A stretch of 64,000 nt of DNA, taken from contig CAWGMT010000008.1 of the NCBI GenBank assembly GCA_963823675.1, positions 434,001 to 498,000 of the forward strand, in the 5' to 3' direction. Origin of the DNA: CAWGMT01 sp963823675. GTDB taxonomy: Bacteria; Planctomycetota; Planctomycetia; Isosphaerales; Isosphaeraceae. This document shows positions 50,401 through 59,541 of the stretch, piece after piece (position 1 is the stretch's first letter; each line of letters begins with the position of its first letter). Position numbers and translations under genes: made by a program. The notes below the pieces were generated by a model. That model did not search any database, was not told the DNA's origin, and saw only the letters and a list, made by a program, of their open reading frames with translations.

Positions 50401-50556
50401 GAATTCCTCGTCGGCCGGTTCCTGTTCAACCGGGGCCAGCCGGAGTCCGCCCGGAAATACCTTCGGCGAGCCGCCGAATCGAGCCGGACCTTCCCTGGGC
50501 TGAGGCAGATCGCCGTTGACTCGGTGCGGTCGCCGGAGGCCAAGAACGCCGACTGA
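47491..50556 (+). CDS. membrane-anchored TPR-like protein
   Basis: The product is about 1021 residues. A cytoplasmic N-terminal tail and one transmembrane helix (VIILALAAISVAGVVFYAFI) precede a Pro/Ala-rich linker, a domain of about 150 residues with no recognised family (EIRTPLVILRVGEGGNARPV), and long helical repeats (LYAERLLARSPRSAAALRVR, YGEAENDLRRFIEISPDPWA). ATG 47491 has GAGGA seven bases upstream; the frame is open 500 bases further upstream, but that part includes a transposase relic on the other strand and is not expected to be coding. It precedes an ECF sigma-factor gene by 164 bases. Function unknown. Confidence 0.75.
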   Translation: MVHFKKNCLAGVRPSDPKLTESSSGPHRKSPGRASWVIILALAAISVAGVVFYAFIANHRLSSPPAAEAAGGSAQPVVTPPGASPPASAQGQGRTISVAPDKAEIRTPLVILRVGEGGNARPVVALGRPEVSPEMKDRQGSRQGILERELIRQAILIAARDELGLSTRDELLDDAPPGQSKGPPLEIAILFRQDECHVLVRRGAGEKAEVLLQHDLGTRPDNSRYTADLTAVSETLARSEFPALLKRLGLEGPPNRNRDDAPVPPGADERLDQLGLVEHFAAVRTLHEAIRADGESPARLAALARAYAQLGTLTEYQWSPAHRIFKARALLYAERLLARSPRSAAALRVRAFVRALVGRHDQALSDLEAAARLADETKDATPAPSWLPVIDAYLKSDRKRLASADGRHARLASLLSMMTIEYPHRTRVIVQAASDLAGRDADCALAYDAICQHGQLGELHVATVAGPDVFTKLLPIKLRSLTSLPETVKQALDKGGAEPDLVAALDREGRPGEDRGEPSWGVLAHLAHEARFVHAYRRLDFMANMWHVPAGDTFEGFRSLVAGHRFFPYLQYIVYPRREGATALKAMADHLDLAEMELTERPLIDALRDIKHPAGEDAWRSAMLQASLVARDIAERLRQTNAARDHFGRILLNISPYSAHAMGVLVEVAWDQVKGEVPAWREKVGEAPALIAALGRKHAELREYGEAENDLRRFIEISPDPWAYRLLADCYRARGQEDRWQAMLDGFLAKTEPAGLEHAKMQVDIADDLMKRGCFADAKKYAEAAAETWAGWAMTCASECNEGLKDWERAELWIRRAAERYPRSNGASWYRFCKRTGHGDIQAARAFADANMPGAANRPDPARLQRDGFSLWAGGSAKQALESLEQAARAQPTAANAIAAFLLADELGEKARRDQLLEELCTKLQRQVPRMVAIGRAIRDALADGGKGSLDLAAVDRVLGDMPAKTRGNAEFLVGRFLFNRGQPESARKYLRRAAESSRTFPGLRQIAVDSVRSPEAKNAD

Positions 50557-50720
50557 GGTCGGCTTGCTCAGAATTCTCACCTCACGCGAGATCGCCGCTT
50601 TGCCCTCACGGAAATGATTATGCTGAGCTCAGGCGGCGTTCGGAGGATTTCCCAGAAAGTTGGAATCCGCGAGGGCCTATCAGGCACTATGGGAGGTCCA
50701 TTCGCGAGGAGCCCAGAACG

Positions 50721-52772
50721 ATGGTGACCCAATCGGCCCGCGCCAGTGCCTACGATCGACTCGATGCGCTCTTCAAGTTCGGGGTGGTCGGCGACCTGTC
50801 CGATGGACAGCTTGTCCATCGGTTCATGACGGCGCGGGACGGGGCCGACCAGGCGGCATTCGCGGCCCTAGTGAAGCGGCACGGGCCGATGGTGCTGGGC
50901 GTCTGCCGCCAGGTCCTCCATGACGCTGACGACGCCCAGGACGCCTTCCAGGCCACGTTCCTGGTCCTGGCCCGCAAGGCCGGCTCGCTGCGCAAGGCCG
51001 ATTCCGTGGCCTGTTGGCTCCATGGCGTCGCCCTCCGGATCGCCATGCGTGCCAGGGTCGAGGCGGCCCGGCGCAGGGTCCACGAGCGCCGGGCGCGGCC
51101 TTCCCGGCGTCGAGGACCGCCGCCGATCCGGCGCCGCCCGAGTCCTGGCCGGCGCTCCACGAGGAGATCGACCGCCTGCCGGATCGCTATCGAGACCCGA
51201 TCGTGCTGTGTTACCTCGAGGGCCTCAGCACCGAGGAGGCGGCCCTGCGAATCGGTTGCCCCCGGGGCACGGTCCTCTCCCGCCTGTCCCGGGCCCGGGA
51301 CCGGCTCCGCGACCGGCTGACCCGCAGGGGCCTGGCCCCTGGCCTGATGCCGTTCGCGGCGGGCTCCAAGCCGATCGTCCTGGCGGCAATGCCCACGCCC
51401 CTGCTCAACGCGACGGTCGGAGATGCGCTGGTCTTCGCGGGGCGGCGAGCCACCGAGGCCGCCCTGATCTCCGCCGCGCCGGCCGCGCTCGCCAGGGGCT
51501 TGCTCCACGTCATGACGATCTCCCGGCTGACGATCCTGGGCGCGGCCGCCCTGTCCTGCGCCCTGGCGGTGGGCGGCCTGAAGACGCTCGGGGCTTTCGG
51601 CGCGATCGCGGCCGGCCAGCAGCCGGCCCCGGTGGCGCCCGAGGTCGACGACGACCCTCGCGCCGGCCTGACCCGCTCGGTCGAGAAGATCCAGGCCGAG
51701 GTCAACGCGACGGTCCGACGGACCGATGAGCTGAAGCAGGATCTTCAACGGACCCGAGCGCAGCTCGACGCGTTGCGCACCATCCCGCGGCCGGCCGTCG
51801 GCCAGCAGGCCGTCGCCCGGCTCGCCGGCCTGCTCGAGCCGAACCCGGCCCGGGCCGTCGCCGACCTCGTTGGCGTGCTGAAGCGCCACCCGCCGCGCCC
51901 GGGCACGAGGGGGGAAGATACGTTGCAGCTCTATCTCCTGGACCCGGTCGCCGGAGGGAAGACCCTGTTCGTTGACGAGGTCGTGCCGGGGAGAACCTTT
52001 GCCGGCTCGGCGAAGTGGTCGCATGACGGCAGGCGGATCGTCTTCGACGCCACGCCGGGCACGAACTGGCAACAGACTCACCTGATGATGCTGGAGATCC
52101 GCGACGGCCGCCCGTCATTCACGGACCTCGGCCCGGGCAATTGCCCGACCTTCTCCCGTGACGACCAGAGGATCGCATTCATTCTGAATCCCGGCGCCGT
52201 GCCCCCGGCGCAGGCGGGCGTCTGGGTGATGCAGGCCGATGGCTCCCAGCGACGGCAGGTGAGCGGTGAGTACGGAGCACCGTTCTGGTCCGCCGACGGC
52301 CGCGAATTCCTGATCAATAGCTTCTCCGAACCGACCGTGGCCACGGTCATCAACCTCGAGGCCGTCAAGGCCAGGGTCGTCGCGGTCCCCGGATATCGCC
52401 TCTACTCGTGGCCGAGATGGACCGGCCCCGGCCAGCTCGTGGCCTGCCTCGGCACCGGGAATGAAGCCGACCTGATCGCCCTGCTCGACGTCCGCAATCC
52501 GGGCGAGGCGAAGATCATCAAGGTCCTGTGGCAGCGGGGCCCGGGCCTCGACCTCTTACCGCAACGGCCGCTCTACTCGCCCGAATCGGGTCGCTGCTTC
52601 TTCGTGGGCATCGCGGCGGGAAACCGGCGGACCCTTTACTCGGTGAAGCGCGGAGACTCCGGCCGAGGCCATGCGGATTGAGCCGGGCGGAATTAGCGAG
52701 CTCGTTGTCCTGGACTTCTCACCCGACGGCCGTTACCTCATCTTCGGCGGCAACTGGCCTGAGCCTCGTTAG
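50721..52772 (+). CDS. ECF sigma factor with C-terminal membrane and WD40/TolB-like domain (frame breaks near 51095 and 52665)
   Basis: The product is about 683 residues. Sigma region 2 is clear (ALVKRHGPMVLGVCRQVLHD, DAQDAFQATFLVLARKAGSL), as is region 4 (LPDRYRDPIVLCYLEGLSTE, PRGTVLSRLSRARDRLRDRL). Then come a transmembrane helix (LTILGAAALSCALAVGGL), a coiled coil (IQAEVNATVRRTDELKQDLQ) and beta-propeller blades (AKWSHDGRRIVFDA, WSADGREFLINS, FSPDGRYLIFG). One base each near 51095 and 52665 restores the full frame. ECF factors tethered to such sensor domains are characteristic of planctomycetes; the propeller probably senses an envelope ligand or controls release. Confidence 0.85.
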
Positions 52773-52874
52773 CGGCGGCGACGGGGGCATGACCTCGGAT
52801 TGATGTCCCTGCTGGCAGGTGCGCGGTCGAGTCGGATCGGGAGGGGCGGGGACGCTTCTCGTGGAGGGTGACCG

Positions 52875-53334
52875 ATGGTTCGAGCCCACCGGATCGCGCT
52901 GGCGGCCGCAGGCCTGCTCACGAAGGCGGCGCTGGGATTGCTGGGCCTGGCGCATCCTGATCAAGTGGGACGCCCCGCCACCCCGGACGGCGGCGGCGAC
53001 CGGCCGGCCGGCCGACCCGGCCGCGATGACGGTCGCATTGCGCGTGCCCGAGGGGGGCCCGGCCGGGCACCTGACCGTGGTCAACGAATCGGGCCGCGAG
53101 CTGGCCACCCTGACGCTCTGGGCCTCCGGCATGAGGACCGTGGCGTCCCGTAGCGGCGCGATCGTCGTCTGTACGTACCTGGGCGCGGACGGATCGGCCC
53201 GGACGCACATCGCCACCACGGCGAGGATTACCGTCGTCGAGGCCAGCCCGGGCGGGACGAGCCGGGTCTCTGAGCGCGACGCCGCGACCGAACTCGAGCC
53301 AGGCCAGGCATACTACAAGACTGCGGCTGACTAG
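52875..53334 (+). CDS. small exported hypothetical protein (frame break near 52960)
   Basis: The product is about 152 residues. The signal-like N terminus MVRAHRIALAAAGLLTKAAL lies in one frame and the body, with LTVVNESGRELATLTLWASG and TATTARITVVEASPGGTS-like beta strands, in another. Between is an Ala/Pro-rich linker. It lies 102 bases after the ECF fusion, on the same strand, and may be its target or a partner. The family is not recognised. Confidence 0.45.
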
Positions 53335-53528
53335 CAGCCTTTCGGCGGGCTAGGTCAACCTTGCATTGCCTGTCCCAAGTTTTTGTCCCAAATTCTTTGG
53401 CGCAGGGGCCGACTGGACTGGACGGCACCCCACCTGGCTTCGGTTAAATCCAACGTGGTCAACTGGTAATGTCATCGCCAGCCGGAAGACTGAGTGATAA
53501 AATACCTGCTGCACTGAGAAGTACGGCC

Positions 53529-53942
53529 ATGTCGACCCAAACGCTGACGCTTCACCTTCCAGATCCCCTCTACACGAGACTGCAACAGCGCGCTCGACAG
53601 TTCAATCGAACGCTCGAAGCCGAGCTTCTGGAAGTGCTGAACACAGCGGTGCAGGCTGATGAGAGCTTACCTCAGCCGCTTGCCGAAGATGTGGCGCGTC
53701 TTGACAATATGGACGATGCAGCGCTCTGGCAAGCGGCGCGGAGCAGGCTGTCCAAGAAGGAGGCCGTTCAGCTTGAGGTGCTGCACCTCAAACGCCAGAA
53801 AGTAGGTCTATCCGAGTCCGAGGCCTCCACGCTAGCGGAACTCGTCCAGCGATATGAGCGGTCGATGCTCGTTCGCGCACAAGCGGCAGCGCTCTTGAAG
53901 CAGCGGGGCTGCGACCTCTCGGGCCTCGCTGCCAAGACATGA
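53529..53942 (+). CDS. ribbon-helix-helix-like antitoxin-type protein
   Basis: The product is 137 residues. The N terminus TQTLTLHLPDPLYTRLQQRA, then RQFNRTLEAELLEVLNTAVQ, is the beta-strand/helix-helix pattern of RHH/FitA-like DNA-binding antitoxins. A second helical region follows (LKRQKVGLSESEASTLAELV). No toxin gene follows; the next 25 bases lead into the repeat element at 53966, which may have displaced a partner. ATG 53529 is the family start. Confidence 0.6.
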   Translation: MSTQTLTLHLPDPLYTRLQQRARQFNRTLEAELLEVLNTAVQADESLPQPLAEDVARLDNMDDAALWQAARSRLSKKEAVQLEVLHLKRQKVGLSESEASTLAELVQRYERSMLVRAQAAALLKQRGCDLSGLAAKT

Positions 53943-53965
53943 GCCGGTCTCGCATTTCGGGCTGA

Positions 53966-54400
53966 CTAGGACAGGCAGATTGCTGGGTGGGGGGCGACGC
54001 CCGAGGGGTACCGACCTCTTGGGTCGGTTGCAAGCGGCTCACGAAACGAGCGAATCGGTCCCGATCGCCGAATGTGCTCAGAATTCTCGGATTCCGCGCA
54101 GAGCAACGTCGCCAGAGGTTCGCAATGTCCGTGGCGCGCAGGGAATCAGCCGCTCTGGGCCCGAATCGGGTTCCGATCGGGACTTCGTGCCGCTTACGTT
54201 GCTGGGCATCCGCCCAGATTCGGCACGCGGCGCAGGCCCAGACGCTGGGCGACTTACAATGCGCTCGTGCGATGGTCACGGTGCGGTCTCCCAGGGTGAT
54301 CATCGAGCGAATTGGCCGAATCCAAATGCCTCTCTCTTCACTGATCCACGCAGTTTACCGAGTCGGATGACCGAAGCCAATGTCGCACTGCTTGTCCTAG
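53966..54400. mobile_element. 435-bp repeat element with terminal inverted repeats, copy 1
   Basis: It starts CTAGGACAGGCA and ends TGCTTGTCCTAG, so its ends are 11-of-12 inverted repeats. Most of the interior is nearly identical to 55965-56367 (by eye only a few substitutions over about 280 bases at the left and about 75 at the right). An internal stretch (about 54250-54325) differs in sequence and length. The minus strand has a short open frame (ADAQQRKRHEVPIGTRFGPR) in both copies, of unknown meaning. The pattern suits a non-autonomous element (MITE-like). Confidence 0.7.
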
Positions 54401-54474
54401 CCTTCCTTTTGAATAGATCAGTCCCCGGCGGCACACTACATTAAGGAAACATGGCCGCGATCGGAGGACTGCGA

Positions 54475-55880
54475 GTGGCAAAACGTCTGCATGGCGGCGC
54501 CTGGCGAGCTGCGCACACACTATTCCATGAAGGAGTGATCGGGGACGTTCCGGACGAGCAGCTACTCGAGCGGTTCCTGACCGCACACCAGGAGGGCGGC
54601 GAAATGGCGTTCGAGGCTCTGGTCGAACAACATGGTCCGATGGTGCTGCGCATCTGCCGCACGATACTACGTGACCACCACGCCGCCGAGGATGCGTTTC
54701 AAGCGACATTCCTGGTCCTGGCGCACCGCGCCCCTTCGATTCGAAGCCGAACCTGCTTGGCCAGTTGGCTTCACGGGGTCGCCCGCCGTGTCGCCTCGTA
54801 TGCTCGATTGGCCTCGTCCCGGCGCCGGGCACATGAACGGAAGGCCGCCGACCTGGCCGCGCACTTCGTGACCGAGCCGCGATGGGATGACCTGGCGGAG
54901 ATACTCCATGAGGAGCTCGATCGGCTACCGGAGCGGTATCGTGCGCCGATCGTGCTCTGTGACATGGAGGGCCTGACCGAAGGGCAAGCGGCGCGACGGC
55001 TGGGCAGGCCGGTCGGGACGATCCGCAGCCAGCTCACCCGAGGGCGACAGCGCTTGCGCAGCCGGCTCATTCGCCGGGGCCTGGCTCCTGCTTGCATTCT
55101 TCCGATCGTCACGCGCGCCGGCTCTGCTGCAAATGCGCTCGTTCCGTGTGTGCTCGTTCGTGCAACGATTCAGTCGGCGATGCAGTTCGCACTGGTGAGG
55201 GCGGCCACGGCTGGGACGGTCTCAGCGTCGGCGGCCGCGCTCGCGGAACAGTTTCTACGGAGCACGTTCATGGCCAGGATCAAGAACATCGCGCTGGCGG
55301 TATTGACCGCGATCGGAGTCGCAACGGCCGGTGCATTTGCGCTCGAACCGCCGGGCGAAAAATCCGCGTCGCGCGCGATGCCAAGCAAGAATTACGCGAC
55401 CTGATGCACGACTGGGCGAATGCGGTGGTGCAATGCGACGTGGGAACAATGGACCGCCTGCTGGCGTATGAGCTGATCGGCACCGACCCGGTCGGGTGCC
55501 TGTGGGACAAGGCAAAGTACTTGGACCATGTGAAAAGGAACGCCTTCCATACCGAGTCATCGGAGTTCAAGGACATGAGGATCCAGGTCTTCGGGGATGC
55601 GGCCGTGGTGACCGCTGAGGAGTGGTCCCACGTCACCAAGGGGTCGCCGTACGTCGTGGAGAGAGGGTACGTCGCGACGAGGGTGACGAGAACGTGGATC
55701 AGGCGCCACGGATTCTGGCAGTGCGTCGCCTTTCAATGTATGGTCATCGCCTCTGGTGAGGATAAACGGGACGCACAGCATCCCGCCAGGCTTCCCGCCC
55801 CGGAGCGCGGACCAGAGCCCGTACGCCAACCAGAGTCCGTAGGCAAAGGGGTTTTCTTACATCCACGCCCGTCCGAGTAG
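54475..55880 (+). CDS. ECF sigma factor fused to SnoaL/DUF4440-like domain (frame break near 55372)
   Basis: The product is about 469 residues. Sigma region 2 (LVEQHGPMVLRICRTILRDH, AEDAFQATFLVLAHRAPSI) and region 4 (LPERYRAPIVLCDMEGLTEG, PVGTIRSQLTRGRQRLRSRL) are clear. A long linker and a transmembrane helix (IALAVLTAIGVATAGAFAL) lead to a C-terminal NTF2-like domain (LRDLMHDWANAVVQCDVGTM, RIQVFGDAAVVTAEEWSHVT). The sigma and NTF2 parts are in different frames, broken in GTCGCGCGCGAT. GTG 54475 is preferred because GGAGG lies seven bases upstream. The arrangement places a ligand-binding module beyond the membrane (inference). Confidence 0.82.
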
Positions 55881-55964
55881 ACGGCCTTCACCGGCTGCAC
55901 AGCGTTCGGACGACCTCGGGCGAGCTGATCACCGCCAGGCCCACCAGACTGCACCAGACTGGCA

Positions 55965-56367
55965 AGGACAGGCAGATTGCTGGCTTGGGTGGCAACGCCC
56001 GAGGGGTACCGACCTCTTGGGTCGGTTGCAAGCGGCTCACGAAACGAGCGAATCGGTCCCGATCGCCGAATGTGCTCAGAATTCTCGGGTTCCGCGCAGA
56101 GCAACGTCGCCAGAGGTTCGCGATGTCCGTGGCGCGCAGGGAATCAGCCGCTCTGGGCCCGAATCGGGTTCCGATCGGGACTTCGTGCCGCTTACGTTGC
56201 TGGGCATCCGCCCAGGTTCGGCACGCGGCGCAGGCCCAGACGCTGGGCGACTTCTCTGAGTCGCTGCCGACTGGCTGCGTGGCCGAATCCAAATGCCTCT
56301 CTCTTCACTGATCCACGCAGTTTACCGAGTCGGATGACCGAAGTCGATATTGCACTGCATGTCCTAG
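55965..56367. mobile_element. 403-bp repeat element, copy 2
   Basis: Nearly identical to 53966-54400 except for the internal segment, which is about 30 bases shorter here (GACTTCTCTGAGTCGCTGCC region, near 56250-56285). It starts AGGACAGGCA and ends TGCATGTCCTAG, with a second GTCCTAG 13 bases later (56374-56380). Its right end lies 18 bases before the surviving part of an HD-hydrolase gene. Confidence 0.7.
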
Positions 56368-56385
56368 CCTTTTGTCCTAGCCTCT

Positions 56386-56716
56386 CACGACGTGATTGAA
56401 GATTCTCCGGTCACCGAAGCGGACTTGCGGGAAGAGGGATTCAGCGAAGCGCTCGATTACCGCCGCGGGGTGCCTGACTCACCGCAGCGGTGAGTCTTAC
56501 GCCGATTACGTTATCCGTTGCAGCAGCAATGATATTGCCCGAAGGGTCAAACTCGCTGACCTAGAAGACAACGCCCGTCCTTCCAGAGCGATCCTTCGAC
56601 CCGACAGGCTCGAACCTGACCTTGCTCGGCTACGCAGGTATTTGCTGGCATACAAGTTTCTAACCGGGATGATCACCGAGGCGCAGTACCGCGAAGCAAT
56701 GGGTGAAACGAATTGA
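56386..56716 (+). pseudogene. truncated HD-domain (RelA/SpoT-like) hydrolase
   Basis: Begins at HDVIEDSPVTEADLREEGFS, which retains the HD dyad and the following helix of a (p)ppGpp-hydrolase-like HD fold. After one frame break near 56450 it continues as LTHRSGESYADYVIRCSSND, IARRVKLADLEDNARPSR and the C-terminal helix LRRYLLAYKFLTGMI. The N-terminal part is absent: upstream DNA is the repeat element. The gene is therefore a 3' fragment, probably cut by insertion or recombination at the element. Confidence 0.65.
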
Positions 56717-56821
56717 GGCGTGCGACCGACACCTGTCGGGTCGGATTGAGCCTTGTCGGAACACGATTTTTTTCGAGTTCTCGCTAGAATGACCCCTGTC
56801 ACGAGCGAAGGAAACAGGAGC

Positions 56822-57685
56822 ATGCCCAACTTCATCTGCACCACCTGCGGCACACAGTACGCCGAAAGCGGCGAGCCGTCGCCCGCCTGCACCATCTGCC
56901 AGGACGAGCGGCAGTATATCAAGGCCACGGGTCAGCAGTGGACGACACTGGAGCGCCTGCGACTGACCAACCGGAACTCGATCAGGTTCGAGGGACCAGG
57001 GCTGATCGGTATCGGCATCGACCCGCCCTTTGCCATTGGCCAGCGCGCCTTATTCCTGCGGACACCGCGGGTCAACGTGCTGTGGGACTGCCTGCCACTC
57101 TTGGATGAAGCCGTGGTGCTGGCAATCAAGGCGCTGGGAGGTATCTCGGCCATCGCCATCTCACACCCGCATTACTATTCTTCGATGGTCGAATGGAGCC
57201 GTGCCTTCGGCGGCATCCCGATCTACCTTCATGTTGCCGATCGCCAGTGGGTCATGCGTCCCGACGAGGCCGTCGTCTTGTGGGAGGGTGAAACCCACGC
57301 GCTCGGCAGCGGTTTGACGCTTGTTCGCTGCGGAGGGCATTTCGATGGCGGTACGGTTCTGCATTGGGCGGGTGAAGGCAGCGGTAGCGGTGTGCTGCTC
57401 ACTGGCGACATCATTCAGGTCGTTCCCGCCCGAAAGCACGTCAGTTTCATGTACTCCTACCCAAATTACATCCCCCTATCAGCCTCGGCCCTCGAACGCA
57501 TCATAAGGGCCGTTGAGCCGTTCGACTTCGACAGGGTTCATGGGGCATTCTGGGACATGGTGATCGAGCGGGACGGCAAGGCGGCAATCATGCGGTCGGC
57601 GGAAAGGTACTTAAGGGCCATCCGAGGACAACCGTGGCAGCAGTCGGGTTCTAGCGAGAAATTGAATGATGGTTCCGAGGGATGA
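56822..57685 (+). CDS. MBL-fold metallo-hydrolase-like protein with N-terminal zinc ribbon
   Basis: The product is 287 residues. Four Cys at the N terminus (CTTCGTQYAESGEPSPACTI then C) form a ribbon. The fold motifs differ from the canonical HxHxDH: AISHPHYYSSMVEWSRAFGG, RCGGHFDGGTVLHWAGEG (His), LLTGDIIQVVP (Asp). It is likely a hydrolase of the MBL superfamily lacking the usual DH pair. The next gene overlaps its stop by ATGA, so it heads a three-gene operon. Confidence 0.8.
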   Translation: MPNFICTTCGTQYAESGEPSPACTICQDERQYIKATGQQWTTLERLRLTNRNSIRFEGPGLIGIGIDPPFAIGQRALFLRTPRVNVLWDCLPLLDEAVVLAIKALGGISAIAISHPHYYSSMVEWSRAFGGIPIYLHVADRQWVMRPDEAVVLWEGETHALGSGLTLVRCGGHFDGGTVLHWAGEGSGSGVLLTGDIIQVVPARKHVSFMYSYPNYIPLSASALERIIRAVEPFDFDRVHGAFWDMVIERDGKAAIMRSAERYLRAIRGQPWQQSGSSEKLNDGSEG

Positions 57686-58584
57686 TCACGATGCAACTTG
57701 TGCCGTCCAGGCCCAACTCGAAGCCGGTGCCCGAGTCTATCAGGGGCATCCTCGCCGCCATCTCCGAGAATGATCTGCGGGAGGTCGTCGAGCGAATCAG
57801 CGTGCCACGTCCCACCGGGACGCCCGAAAACGAGGCCGTCCGACGTTTTGTCATCGAGTTGTTCTCGGATACGGAATTCGGCCGCCACGGCGTTAAGGTG
57901 GATGAGGCGGGTAACGTGGTCGTGGGCGACCCCCAGCGAGCCAAAATCCTGATCGGGGCACACTACGACTCGATCCCTGGCACACCGGGGGCAGACGACA
58001 ACGCCAGCGGCGTGTCCGCCATCAGTGCCGCTGCCCGTGCGATCGGTCCCCAGGAAGAAGTTTGCTACGTTGCCTTCGACGGTGAGGAGTGCGGTTTCGT
58101 AGGCAGCAGGGCGCTGGTCGGCGGGCTTGGGCGCCATCGCCTTGAGCAAGTGCACGTGCTGGAGATGGTCGGCTATGCCAGCCGGGAGCGGGGCTCGCAG
58201 CGCAATCCCATCTCCGTCATCCAGGCGCCAGCGGTCGGAGATTTCCTTGGCCTAGTCGGCACGTATGGGTCTCGGCGGCTACTGGATCATGTCTTGGCCA
58301 CCGCCGATTGCCATGCCGTCCCTGTTCAGGGTCTATTCCTACCGGACGTACCGCTGGAGTTGATCGGACGGATCTCGCACCATCTGCTTCGCAGCGACCA
58401 CGACCCGTTCTGGCGGGAGGGTATTCCGGCGTTAATGTGGACAGACACGTCCGAGTTTCGCAATCCGCACTACCACTTGCCCACCGACACGCCGGAGACG
58501 CTTGATTACGAGTTCCTGGCCGGGGTCACGAGGCTCCTGGTTCATGCGGTGCTATCCGGTCACAGCGGCTGGGGGCGACAATGA
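57682..58584 (+). CDS. M28-family zinc aminopeptidase-like protein
   Basis: The product is 300 residues. Zinc-ligand blocks are visible in order: ILIGAHYDSIPGTPGADDNA (His, Asp), VAFDGEECGFVGSRALVG (Glu-Glu), VHVLEMVGYASR (Glu where Asp is usual), and NPHYHLPTDTPETLDY (His). No signal peptide, so it appears cytoplasmic, unlike many M28 enzymes. It sits between the MBL-like gene and the membrane gene with ATGA overlaps on both sides. Confidence 0.88.
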   Translation: MITMQLVPSRPNSKPVPESIRGILAAISENDLREVVERISVPRPTGTPENEAVRRFVIELFSDTEFGRHGVKVDEAGNVVVGDPQRAKILIGAHYDSIPGTPGADDNASGVSAISAAARAIGPQEEVCYVAFDGEECGFVGSRALVGGLGRHRLEQVHVLEMVGYASRERGSQRNPISVIQAPAVGDFLGLVGTYGSRRLLDHVLATADCHAVPVQGLFLPDVPLELIGRISHHLLRSDHDPFWREGIPALMWTDTSEFRNPHYHLPTDTPETLDYEFLAGVTRLLVHAVLSGHSGWGRQ

Positions 58585-59375
58585 GTGGAATCGAGATGAT
58601 TCCCCTGGCTCGCTTGAGGTTTCGACTTCCGACAAGAACGTCGCTTGTTGGTTTCTTCCTCATTGTGATCGCAGCCTGGGGCATCCTTTCGACCACGGCG
58701 GTGACCGTCTTCATCTTGTCGAAAGATCCAGACCCTGACCACCGTGCCATCATCAAGATGGGAGTCGGCTTGATCCTAATTTGGTGCGTGTTGGGCGGGC
58801 TGGTCATGTGGGGGCTGAGGGACCGCTTCGTCCGCTGGGCGACCCGTATCCCCCTGGGTTGGCGAACCCGGTTTGTGCTGCTCTGCATCATCTTTGCCAT
58901 GCTGGAAGAGGCGGTGACGACCAGCCTGACGAACATGGCACCGCTGCTTGGCGGTGTCACCGACGCCGCCCGAATCACCGCCTCCAAGAACTACTTCGAG
59001 GTTGTTTTCCTGAATAGCGTGATCGCCTTCGTCCCGGTGTTCCTCTGCTGGGGATGGCTGCTATCCCGCTACGACTTCCGACCGATTGACGTCCTACTCT
59101 TGTTCGGGCTGAACGGGACGCTCGCCGAGACGATCACCTTCGGTCCCCAGAACCTGATCCAGATCGGGATGTGGGTCTGGGTCTACGGGCTGATGGCGTA
59201 CCTGCCCGCCTGCACGGTGCCCGAGGAACGAGGGGCAAGACTGGCCCGCTGGTGGCACTGGCTGATGGCAGTGTTCTTGCCCCTTGTGTTCATCATCCCG
59301 TTGGTGGTGTGGCTTGTCTTGAGGGCGATAGCGGCGGCGTGGGTCTTCGTGACGAGGAAGCGACCAACCGGATGA
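58581..59375 (+). CDS. polytopic membrane protein with EExxx motif (intramembrane-protease-like?)
   Basis: The product is 264 residues with about six hydrophobic helices (LVGFFLIVIAAWGILSTTAV, MGVGLILIWCVLGGLVMWGL, LPLVFIIPLVVWLVLRAIAA). In one helix the acidic pair of FAMLEEAVTTSLTNM and the later GLNGTLAETITFGP recall CPBP-type membrane proteases, though the His motif is not evident. It is translationally coupled to the M28 gene. The shared operon suggests a common peptide substrate, which is inference. Confidence 0.65.
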   Translation: MSGIEMIPLARLRFRLPTRTSLVGFFLIVIAAWGILSTTAVTVFILSKDPDPDHRAIIKMGVGLILIWCVLGGLVMWGLRDRFVRWATRIPLGWRTRFVLLCIIFAMLEEAVTTSLTNMAPLLGGVTDAARITASKNYFEVVFLNSVIAFVPVFLCWGWLLSRYDFRPIDVLLLFGLNGTLAETITFGPQNLIQIGMWVWVYGLMAYLPACTVPEERGARLARWWHWLMAVFLPLVFIIPLVVWLVLRAIAAAWVFVTRKRPTG

Positions 59376-59541
59376 CGCATGCCACGGGCTGATCGGCGAG
59401 CTAATTGATCTCGGGCAGTGACGCTCGTACGTTATCGTAGTTCGCCCAGAAGTCGTCGTAGGTTTGACGCCGAGGGCCAAGGTCTGGAGAATTGGGGCGA
59501 CCGCCGATCCGAGACCTGCAACGAGACAGGAGAACCCACCG

